Part shown: one piece after another, positions 1 through 5,499 of the stretch | Layout: every line of letters starts with the position of its first letter | Numbering within the stretch: position 1 is the stretch's first letter | The notes under the pieces: generated by a model | Told to the model about the DNA's origin: nothing | What the model saw: only the letters and a program-made list of their open reading frames with translations | Databases searched by the model: none | From: Candidatus Altarchaeota archaeon | Lineage (GTDB): Archaea; Altiarchaeota; Altiarchaeia; IMC4; SCGC-AAA252-I15 | Direction of reading: 5' to 3' | NCBI GenBank assembly: GCA_026394745.1 | Contig: JAPKXP010000138.1 | Span: 1 to 8,377 of the forward strand | Length of the DNA stretch: 8,377 nucleotides | Program-made: the position numbers and the translations under genes

Positions 1-1
1 C

Positions 2-94
2 GAGGACGCAAAGCAGCTTAATCCCGAGGACTTGACGGACGGCGAGAAGCAGGTTCTGAGGGAAATCAAGGACGTGAAGAAGAAGAGGATGTAG
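2..94 (+). CDS. C-terminal end of an unidentified protein (partial)
   Basis: An open frame enters from the left edge and ends at TAG (92-94), giving about 30 highly charged residues that end in a Lys/Arg-rich tail (VKKKRM). The tail looks helical and basic, as in many archaeal translation or nucleic-acid-binding proteins, but there is too little sequence to assign a family. The next gene starts 8 nt after the stop with no clear promoter between them, so the two are probably co-transcribed. Confidence is in the reading frame only, not in any function. Confidence 0.6.
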   Translation, partial: EDAKQLNPEDLTDGEKQVLREIKDVKKKRM

Positions 95-102
95 TCCTGG
101 CG

Positions 103-873
103 ATGAAACTCTACCTGCATCAGTTCCTGTCTCAGGCCGGCTTGTTCAAGACGAAGAAGGAAGTCTACGATGCTGTGCAAGGTGGGGTTGTGGAGGTCGA
201 CGGCAGGAAAGTATGCGACCCGAAATACCGGTTCAACCCTTTAAAGAAGACGGTTTCCTTCCGAGGCAGGCTGCTGTCCATCGTCGAGGAAAAGACGTAC
301 ATCCTACTCAACAAGCCTGAGGGCTATCTTTCGTCAAAGCTTACTTTAAGGGATGTGAAACTCGGCAAGAAGAGCGTGTTCGAGCTTCTAGGGGGGGATG
401 TCGGCGAGAGCACGAGGAATTCGCTCTTCTGCGTCGGAAGGCTTGACGAGGACACGTCCGGCCTGTTGATTCTGACTAACGACGGCAAACTGTCGTCGAG
501 GATAACTAATCCGAGAAATAAGGTTGAGAAGACTTACCTGGCGGTTCTTGACAGGCCGTTAACCCCCTTAGAATCACGAGTCATCGAGTCCGGCGTGACC
601 ATAGAGCTTGAGGAAAACGGAAAAGTCGCGAAATACAAGACTAAACTGTGCAAGGTAAAGCGCATCGGCGAAAAGACCGTTGAAATAACCCTCTATGAAG
701 GCAGGAAGCGGGAAGTACGCAGGATTTTCCAGTCGGTCGGAATCAAGGTGGGAAAGCTGGAGAGGGTGGCGGTAGGCGGCCTGCAGCTGGAGGAACTGCG
801 TTTGAAAAGGGGGCAGTACATGATATCAGGCCAGGATATCCTAGAGCGGATTTACCTGCATCAAAGAGCGTAA
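103..873 (+). CDS. RsuA/RluB/E/F-family rRNA pseudouridine synthase
   Basis: This 256-aa protein would convert a specific uridine in ribosomal RNA to pseudouridine in the cytoplasm. Residues 1-50 resemble the S4 RNA-binding domain (VYDAVQGGVVEVDGRKVCDP matches the usual helix plus V-x-V-[ND]-G-K pattern). The catalytic domain follows: LLNKPEGY (68-75), the family signature GRLDEDTSGLLILTNDG (112-128) with catalytic Asp115, KTYLAVL (143-149), and the C-terminal GRKREVRRIF motif (200-209). Length and domain order match complete family members, so it looks intact. ATG at 103 is the first good start, 8 nt after the upstream stop, with no strong Shine-Dalgarno. The family is abundant in bacteria and patchy in archaea, so past transfer is possible. 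The exact target (16S or 23S position) cannot be told from sequence, so no gene symbol is given. Confidence 0.93.
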   Translation: MKLYLHQFLSQAGLFKTKKEVYDAVQGGVVEVDGRKVCDPKYRFNPLKKTVSFRGRLLSIVEEKTYILLNKPEGYLSSKLTLRDVKLGKKSVFELLGGDVGESTRNSLFCVGRLDEDTSGLLILTNDGKLSSRITNPRNKVEKTYLAVLDRPLTPLESRVIESGVTIELEENGKVAKYKTKLCKVKRIGEKTVEITLYEGRKREVRRIFQSVGIKVGKLERVAVGGLQLEELRLKRGQYMISGQDILERIYLHQRA

Positions 874-880
874 TTAAATA
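871..880 (+). promoter_or_regulatory. TATA box for a leaderless dph2 transcript
   Basis: The AT-rich box TTAAATA (874-880) directly follows, and partly overlaps, the stop codon of the pseudouridine synthase gene. Its centre is about 27 nt upstream of the dph2 ATG at 904, the usual archaeal distance from TATA box to transcription start, so the transcript would begin at or within a few bases of the start codon. No Shine-Dalgarno is visible, consistent with leaderless translation. Confidence 0.55.
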
Positions 881-903
881 CGGTATCCCTATTCTATATC
901 GTA

Positions 904-1161
904 ATGCCTGAATACGACTTCGAGACTGACCTGGTAGTCGAGCAGATAAAAAAGGCGAAGGCTAAGCGCGTAGGCCTGCAGTTCCCCGAAGGCTTGAAGG
1001 ACAAGGCAGTCGAGATAGCATCCTTAATCGAAGGCAAGACTAAAGCAAAGGTCTTCATCTACGTCGACCCGACCTACGGCGCATGCGACCTTAAAAAAAA
1101 TCAGTACAGGGATTTGAAGCTCGACCTTCTGGTTCATTTCGGTCACACCGGCTTTCTGTAG
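904..1161 (+). pseudogene. dph2: Dph2 diphthamide synthase, N-terminal fragment only
   Basis: The 85 residues match the first domain of archaeal Dph2 (2-(3-amino-3-carboxypropyl)histidine synthase), the [4Fe-4S] enzyme that makes the first diphthamide intermediate on elongation factor 2. Family features are RVGLQFPEGL (22-31), DPTYGACD (55-62) with Cys61 at the place of the first cluster cysteine, and DLLVHFGHT (74-82). Complete archaeal Dph2 is roughly 320-340 aa and uses three cysteines, one per domain. Here TAG comes at 1159-1161, so domains 2 and 3 and two cluster cysteines are absent. No frame downstream, on either strand, continues the homology. The start is sound and the promoter is retained. 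The 3' end overlaps the minus-strand small gene by 19 nt. I infer a disrupted gene whose product cannot be a working enzyme; the remainder could lie elsewhere in the genome, or the junction could be an assembly error. Confidence 0.82.
1093..1100 (-). terminator. T8 run, possible terminator of the small-gene transcript
   Basis: Eight A residues on the plus strand (inside dph2, encoding part of the LKK stretch) read as T8 on the minus strand, 42 nt beyond the stop codon of the 64-codon minus-strand gene. Archaeal RNA polymerase often terminates at such U-runs without a hairpin. The position fits the end of the minus-strand transcript, which would then be antisense to the dph2 fragment. It is equally the natural coding sequence of dph2, so the assignment is tentative. 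Confidence 0.35.
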
Positions 1162-1337
1162 CCGGCCTGCCTTAAGGCCGTCTGCTTCGCAGCTTTTTCC
1201 TCGGGGTTCATCTCCACTATGAACTCGAGGAGCATTCCCGCCATGTTGACGGCCGCTCGCTCGAAGCTATTGAACAGCCCCAGCCTCAGTACCCTAGCTA
1301 TCAGGTACGCCATCACCAAGACCGTTGCCGGTTCCAT
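1143..1337 (-). CDS. small protein of 64 aa, unknown function
   Basis: The product (begins MEPATVLVMAYL, ends AGYRKPV) is not recognised. The first half is hydrophobic and amphipathic (VLVMAYLIARVLRLGLF), and the second half is helical and charged (IVEMNPEEKAAK). It could be a small membrane-associated or partner-binding helical protein. I chose ATG at 1337-1335 because a GGGGGT element lies 8 nt upstream. The frame also extends to GTG at 1382, but that start has no ribosome binding site and overlaps the 24-codon gene. The gene lies 17 nt after that small gene, as the second cistron of a two-gene transcript. Its last six codons lie over the end of the dph2 fragment on the other strand, so its C-terminus may have been created or trimmed by the same rearrangement. 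Coding status is likely but unproven. Confidence 0.55.
   Translation of the reverse strand: MEPATVLVMAYLIARVLRLGLFNSFERAAVNMAGMLLEFIVEMNPEEKAAKQTALRQAGYRKPV
1148..1180. repeat. two adjacent GC-rich inverted repeats at the dph2 break
   Basis: Two perfect 6-bp inverted repeats with 6-nt loops lie back to back. The first is CCGGCT (1148-1153) with AGCCGG (1160-1165). The second is CGGCCT (1163-1168) with AGGCCG (1175-1180). They share 1163-1165, so only one can form fully at a time. The second also contains the 10-bp palindrome GCCTTAAGGC (1169-1178). They sit exactly where dph2 homology ends and where the 64-codon gene ends, and could be a rearrangement scar, a cruciform site or a 3'-end RNA structure. 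Confidence 0.5.
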
Positions 1338-1354
1338 TTCCCCGTACCCCCGTT

Positions 1355-1429
1355 TTAGGCGAAGATTTTCGCCATGCTCCACACGTAGTAAGCTAGTTCC
1401 ACTAGCTCCAGGAGGATCATACGATTCAT
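1355..1429 (-). CDS. 24-aa hydrophobic small protein or leader peptide
   Basis: This short frame starts with ATG at 1429-1427 and ends with TAA at 1357-1355. It has the best ribosome binding site in the neighbourhood: GGGGGTGA (1442-1435) with 5 nt before the ATG, close to the archaeal consensus GGAGGTGATC. The peptide begins MNRMILLELVELAYYVW, then SMAKIFA, and would form one amphipathic or hydrophobic helix. A TATA box lies about 66 nt upstream of the ATG, and the 64-codon gene follows after 17 nt, so the two form a small operon. It may be a functional micro-peptide acting at the membrane or on a partner, or a leader peptide controlling the next gene, since a hairpin lies inside it. I do not recognise a family. 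Confidence 0.5.
   Translation of the reverse strand: MNRMILLELVELAYYVWSMAKIFA
1391..1407. repeat. 7-bp inverted repeat inside the 24-codon gene
   Basis: AGCTAGT (1391-1397) and ACTAGCT (1401-1407) form a perfect 7-bp stem with a 3-nt loop, in the middle of the 24-codon minus-strand frame and upstream of the 64-codon gene. In the transcript it could make ribosome movement through the small frame affect translation of the next one. It may also simply reflect the LELVELA coding sequence. Confidence 0.35.
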
Positions 1430-1434
1430 GTCGC

Positions 1435-1442
1435 TCACCCCC
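1435..1442 (-). promoter_or_regulatory. strong ribosome binding site of the 24-codon gene
   Basis: GGGGGTGA on the minus strand, 5 nt from ATG 1429, closely matches the core complementary to the archaeal 16S rRNA 3' end. It is the main reason to accept the 24-codon frame as translated. A CCTCC stretch just inside the coding sequence (about 1411-1416 on the opposite strand) could pair with it and mask it. Confidence 0.55.
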
Positions 1443-1494
1443 TCTCTTTTTGGGAGTCTGGCTCTCTTGCCCCCAACAATGTATTAAGTGTCCC

Positions 1495-1500
1495 TATAAA
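1495..1500 (-). promoter_or_regulatory. TATA box of the small-gene operon
   Basis: TTTATA on the minus strand (1500-1495) lies between the histidine kinase stop (1544) and the 24-codon gene. Transcription would start near 1471, giving a leader of roughly 40 nt that contains the ribosome binding site. The three 11-bp repeats end 8 bp upstream of the box, where archaeal activators that recruit TBP/TFB commonly bind. Confidence 0.5.
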
Positions 1501-1508
1501 AGAAGTTG

Positions 1509-1541
1509 GTGTCAGAACAGTGTCAGAACAGTGTCAAAACA
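1509..1541. repeat. three tandem 11-bp direct repeats, candidate operator
   Basis: The unit GTGTCAGAACA occurs at 1509-1519 and 1520-1530, and as GTGTCAAAACA (one mismatch) at 1531-1541. The array fills the space between the histidine kinase stop codon and the TATA box of the small-gene operon. The 11-bp period is about one helical turn, so every unit faces the same side of the DNA. A further GTGTC occurs at 1488, 21 bp (two turns) from the first unit. This pattern is typical of cooperative binding sites and is not explained by coding constraint. Confidence 0.65.
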
Positions 1542-1543
1542 GG

Positions 1544-4500
1544 TTACGCCGGCAGTTTCACGATTACTGTGGTGCCATTGCCCAGCTTACTGATTATCTT
1601 TATGCTGCCTCCATGAAGTTCAACAATACTCTTGCATATGGACAAGCCTAATCCAACTCCCTTATACCCTCTCTTGTGTGATGAGTCCGCCTGATAGAAC
1701 CTGTCGAAGACCTTGTCTATGCTACCTTTGGGTATCCCTATGCCGGTATCCCTGACTTCTATCACCACCTTATCCACGTTCCTCCTGACCGCAAGCTCGA
1801 CAGAGCCGCCGTAAGGCGTGAACTTTATCGCATTATCGACGAGATTATTAACTACCTGCTTTATCCTCCCGTAGTCTACGGTCGCCGTAACCGGGTCCTT
1901 AGGCACCCTAACCTTAATCTGTATCAGCATGTCGCCGGCCTTAGACCAGAAGTCGTCTGCTACTGAAGTGACTAGACTCCTCAAATCGATCCTCCTCTTC
2001 TCCAGCTTAAGCTCTCCAGCGTCAATCCTGCTTAAGTCCATGGTTTCATCCACAAGCCTGTCTAGGTGGTTTATGTTCCTGGATATGTTCTCAAGCTTTT
2101 CCAGCTGCTTGTCGTTGACTGGACCGAGCATCCCCTCCCTCATTATGTCCACATAGCCTTTTATTATCGATATCGGAGTCCTCAGCTCGTGCGAGGATAT
2201 GGAGATGAACTCGGACTTCATCCGGTTAAGCCCCTCAAGCTGCTCGTTGGCTATCTTGCACATCTCGTACGCGCTCTCCCTTGCAGTCACGTCCCTAAAG
2301 ACGTATATGCATTGCTGCACTTTACCAGTGTCGTCCTTCAGAGGGTAAGCCTTCGTCTCGTGATAAATCCTATGGCCTTTCTCCAGGTGGTAGTGGACGT
2401 CGTGCTCCAGTTTTTTCGTCTTGAATGCGTTCCTTAGAACGCAGTTCCTGCAGGGCTTTAGGTATCCGTGAATCACTCTAAAGCAGTGCATGCCCACAAC
2501 GTTCTTCCGCTTCTTCCTAAGACTCTCCGTGAAAGCACGGTTATGGCTTATTATCCGGTATTTACGGTCGATGACTACGATAGACTCGTCTATGCCATCC
2601 AGAACAGTCTGGAGGTGGTCTTTAACGTCACGGAGCTCCTTTTCAGCCTCCTTTAGTGGGCTAACGTCCGTTATTGTCCCGAGTATTGCTCGTTCACCTC
2701 CGTAGTTTATCAGCTTTGTTGTCAATATGGAGTTTATCCTTAGGCCGTTCTTCGTGAGTATCTCGTATTCGTATGGCGCAACATCCTTGCCTCGCAAATG
2801 CATCCTGAACTTCTCCTTTATAACGGGCTTGTACTCATGCGGGCATAGTTTGATGAACTCGAATTTTGGCGAGTAGAATTCCTCCCTGCTGTATCCCATA
2901 ACTTCCTCGCACTTCCTGTTGGCGTAAACCACCCTGCCCATGGCGTTTATGAAAATCATGTTCGGCGACTGCTCTGCAAGACTCCTGAACTTCTCCTCGG
3001 AATCTCTGAGGGCGTCTTCAACCATCTTCTGTTCGGTGATGTCCCTTACGTACTCTATTACTCCAGTAGTCCTTCTTGTATGAGTGTCGATAAGCGGGAA
3101 GCTGTACAGAGCAAGCCAGCCTGTGACCTTCTTACTCGGGCCTACCTTAGGCACTATCTCGTATGCTGCCTTCCCAGTCTTCAGCGTCTTTCGGCTTGGG
3201 CATATTTTACACTGCTTGTTGCAGTTGTGGTAAGCTTTGTAACATTTCTTCCCCACCAGCGGCATGTTGTGCGCATACCACTTCTCCATAGTCTTGTTTA
3301 CGCTCCTGATGGTCATGTCCTTGTTGAGTATGCTTATCCCATCCTGTATGCTTGAGAATATGCTGCTAAGGAACCGTTCGCTGCTCTTCAGATTGTCTTC
3401 AGCAGTCCTCCTCTCGGTGACGTCCGTAGTCTTCCCGTAGTAATAGAGTGTGCCACCTTCTCTGGACGGCCTGGCTTCTATGTTAAACCATCTGGCGCCT
3501 CTGTGCAGCGTGTGGAAAAGGTATTCGACCCTGTACGGCTTTCCGGCTTTTATCGCCTTTAAAGCGGTCTTTATCGCTTCCTGGGATTCTTTACCGCGGT
3601 CAACCCTCCTGTTCCAGATGTGATGGTTCCTCAGGAAGGCCTCCCTCGGTATGCCGCTGAGTTTCGTCATCAGTCTGCTTGCGTAGATGAATTTGTCCTT
3701 GGACGGGCAGTACTTCCATATGAACGTAGGCGCAAAGTCGAAAATCTGCCTTAATTCGTTCTCACTCCTCCTCCTTTCTATCACGTCCTCCGCAAGCTCC
3801 TTGTTTATCTCCGTAACCTCCTTCGTGCGTTCAGCGACCAACTCCTCGAGACGGTTCCTGTATCTGTCCAGCTCTTCGGAAACCTTCTTCCTTTCGGTTA
3901 TGTCGCGAGCTATTCCAGCAGTGCCTACTACAATACCCTTGTAGTCGCGTATTGGCGTTTTTATGGTTTCTATCCAACTTACCCTCCCGTGCTTGTCTGC
4001 GAGAGGCTCATCCACAATCTTCCTTTTTCCTGAGCGCATGACCTCCCCGTCGTCAGCCCGGTAACCCCGGGCCAGTTTCCTAGGCCAGACGTCAAGGTCT
4101 GTCTTTCCAACCAGCTTCTCAGGGTCTTCGTATCCGCAGGCTCTCGCGAAAGGCTTGTTTACCGCGATGAACCTGCTTTTCATGTCCTTCAGCCAGGCGA
4201 TGTCCGGTATGTTGTTTAGTATCGCCTTCTGCTGGTTTCTTATCCTAAGAAGCTCATCCTCGGCTTTTTCCCTTTTTGATATGTCCTCCCTGAGTATGGT
4301 GTTCATCTTCACCAACTGTTCAGTCCTTTTCCTGACGACGTCTTCAAGATGCGACCTGTATCCTTCCAGCTCTGACTCTATTGTCTTACGTTTTAGTATG
4401 TCGCGGAAAACAACCTGTATCGCTGGCCTACCCCCCCAAGTCATCGGTGAGTTCACCACCTCGACTGGAACGTAGCTGCCGTCTTTTTTCCTGAACTTCT

Positions 4501-5134
4501 CCTCTAGGAGCCTGCTGGGCTTCCTTGTTTCTATGGCATGTTTTATCCTTGCTAAGGCAATCTTCCTGTAACCCGGGTGTACGAAGCTCAAGGCGGGTTT
4601 TCCGATTGCCTCAGAAATTTTATTGTAGCCTAGCATCTTCATGCCGGCTTTGTTTGCGGCAACTATTCTCAAGTCCTGGAAGACTGCTATGCCGTCGGGG
4701 GATAGTTCGAAAAGTTTCTGGTACCTCTCTTTCGCAGCCTCAAGTTCCAAGGCACCATGCTTTCTGGCTGTTATGTCTCTTATGACAGTCACAATGTTGG
4801 ACACGCGGCCGCGCTCGTCCATGATTGGTACCTTGCGCGTCTCAGTGTAAATCTTTTCCCCGCCTAATTCGTTCAACTCCTCTGTTATAACCACCCTCTT
4901 TTTCCTTATGACTGTGGAATACTCTCTTCTTACTTTAGGACCTAGGAAATCGAATGCCTTAAAGATGTTCTTTCCTATGACATCCTTTGGCGTTATCCTA
5001 CCATTGGAAAGTTTTTCAATGGCCCTGTTGCACGATACTATCGTAAGCTTTCTGTCTGCGACGTGCATGGCGACGTCTAAACCATCAATCATGCTCTTGT
5101 AGAACTGCTCTGAATCCAGTTCCTTGCTTTTCAT
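1544..5134 (-). CDS. soluble histidine kinase with seven PAS domains
   Basis: This 1196-aa cytoplasmic sensor kinase has no membrane segments. Seven PAS domains occupy roughly 10-125, 137-250, 300-415, 462-577, 587-703, 712-828 and 840-955; several end with the usual RDIT-type motif (119-122, 410-412, 697-700, 947-950). The kinase core has the H-box SHELRTP (981-987) with phospho-acceptor His982, the N-box around NLVDNAIKF (1097-1105), DTGIGIP (1129-1135), the F-box FDRFYQAD (1143-1150) and GVGLGLSI (1159-1166), so it should be catalytically complete. PAS5 and PAS7 carry Cys/His clusters (C631, H636, C638, C642, C645; C884, H889, C895, C898) that may bind a metal or sense redox. Two related coiled-coil linkers lie at about 253-297 and 419-463. 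The ATG follows the receiver stop by one base (TGAGATG), with GGTGA just upstream, implying translational coupling. The ligand is unknown. Confidence 0.95.
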   Translation of the reverse strand: MKSKELDSEQFYKSMIDGLDVAMHVADRKLTIVSCNRAIEKLSNGRITPKDVIGKNIFKAFDFLGPKVRREYSTVIRKKRVVITEELNELGGEKIYTETRKVPIMDERGRVSNIVTVIRDITARKHGALELEAAKERYQKLFELSPDGIAVFQDLRIVAANKAGMKMLGYNKISEAIGKPALSFVHPGYRKIALARIKHAIETRKPSRLLEEKFRKKDGSYVPVEVVNSPMTWGGRPAIQVVFRDILKRKTIESELEGYRSHLEDVVRKRTEQLVKMNTILREDISKREKAEDELLRIRNQQKAILNNIPDIAWLKDMKSRFIAVNKPFARACGYEDPEKLVGKTDLDVWPRKLARGYRADDGEVMRSGKRKIVDEPLADKHGRVSWIETIKTPIRDYKGIVVGTAGIARDITERKKVSEELDRYRNRLEELVAERTKEVTEINKELAEDVIERRRSENELRQIFDFAPTFIWKYCPSKDKFIYASRLMTKLSGIPREAFLRNHHIWNRRVDRGKESQEAIKTALKAIKAGKPYRVEYLFHTLHRGARWFNIEARPSREGGTLYYYGKTTDVTERRTAEDNLKSSERFLSSIFSSIQDGISILNKDMTIRSVNKTMEKWYAHNMPLVGKKCYKAYHNCNKQCKICPSRKTLKTGKAAYEIVPKVGPSKKVTGWLALYSFPLIDTHTRRTTGVIEYVRDITEQKMVEDALRDSEEKFRSLAEQSPNMIFINAMGRVVYANRKCEEVMGYSREEFYSPKFEFIKLCPHEYKPVIKEKFRMHLRGKDVAPYEYEILTKNGLRINSILTTKLINYGGERAILGTITDVSPLKEAEKELRDVKDHLQTVLDGIDESIVVIDRKYRIISHNRAFTESLRKKRKNVVGMHCFRVIHGYLKPCRNCVLRNAFKTKKLEHDVHYHLEKGHRIYHETKAYPLKDDTGKVQQCIYVFRDVTARESAYEMCKIANEQLEGLNRMKSEFISISSHELRTPISIIKGYVDIMREGMLGPVNDKQLEKLENISRNINHLDRLVDETMDLSRIDAGELKLEKRRIDLRSLVTSVADDFWSKAGDMLIQIKVRVPKDPVTATVDYGRIKQVVNNLVDNAIKFTPYGGSVELAVRRNVDKVVIEVRDTGIGIPKGSIDKVFDRFYQADSSHKRGYKGVGLGLSICKSIVELHGGSIKIISKLGNGTTVIVKLPA

Positions 5135-5135
5135 C

Positions 5136-5498
5136 TCACCTAAGGATGTTCCTCATGTTCTTGAGTAGGACGTCCTTGTCGAATGGCTTTGTGATGTAGT
5201 CGTCCACGATGTCCTGCAGTCCGAATATCTCGACTCCAGGACCCTTCTCGACCGTTAGTACTATCACCTTGCTGCCCTTCAGGAGTTTCTTTTCCTTAAG
5301 CCTCCTGAGCGTCTCCCAGCCGTCCATCCTAGGCATCCTTATGTCCATGAAAATCAGGTCGAACTTCTCCTTTTCAGCAGTGTTCAGGCATTCCTGCCCG
5401 TTGTTCGCCGAGTAGACTTTGTGCCCTGCGTCTTCTAGAATAAGCTTTAGTATGTCAATCATCTCCGGTTCGTCGTCTACAACAAGTATCTTAGCCAT
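5136..5498 (-). CDS. stand-alone receiver (CheY-like) response regulator
   Basis: This 120-aa single-domain receiver accepts phosphate from a histidine kinase, almost certainly the one encoded immediately downstream. It shows the acidic pocket DDE (residues 8-10), the phospho-acceptor in FMDIRMPRMDGWE (Asp52), LTVEK with the switch threonine (Thr82), and TKPFD with the conserved lysine (Lys104). No DNA-binding or enzymatic output domain follows, so it must act by binding a partner. I chose ATG 5498 because GAGGGGTG (5512-5505) lies 6 nt upstream; a GTG at 5507 in the same frame would instead overlap the preceding gene and lacks a site. The start is one base after the upstream gene's TGA, and the stop is one base before the kinase ATG. 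The operon order suggests the neighbouring membrane winged-helix protein as the likely partner; that is inference. Confidence 0.94.
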   Translation of the reverse strand: MAKILVVDDEPEMIDILKLILEDAGHKVYSANNGQECLNTAEKEKFDLIFMDIRMPRMDGWETLRRLKEKKLLKGSKVIVLTVEKGPGVEIFGLQDIVDDYITKPFDKDVLLKNMRNILR

Positions 5499-5499
5499 C

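Noticed and set aside
112..863. The 11-mer TACCTGCATCA at both ends of the pseudouridine synthase gene (112-122 and 853-863).
   Set aside because: Both copies encode the same YLHQ peptide within the coding frame. An 11-bp match is expected by chance and there is no other sign of a mobile unit.
1143..1382. The longer, 79-aa form of the small minus-strand protein starting with GTG at 1382.
   Set aside because: The GTG lacks a ribosome binding site and lies inside the better-supported 24-codon frame; ATG 1337 has a GGGGGT element at suitable distance.
1219..1593. A 124-codon plus-strand frame across the small genes and kinase end, considered as a continuation of dph2.
   Set aside because: It shows no Dph2 motifs (no second or third cluster-cysteine region), has no ribosome binding site, and runs through the repeat array.
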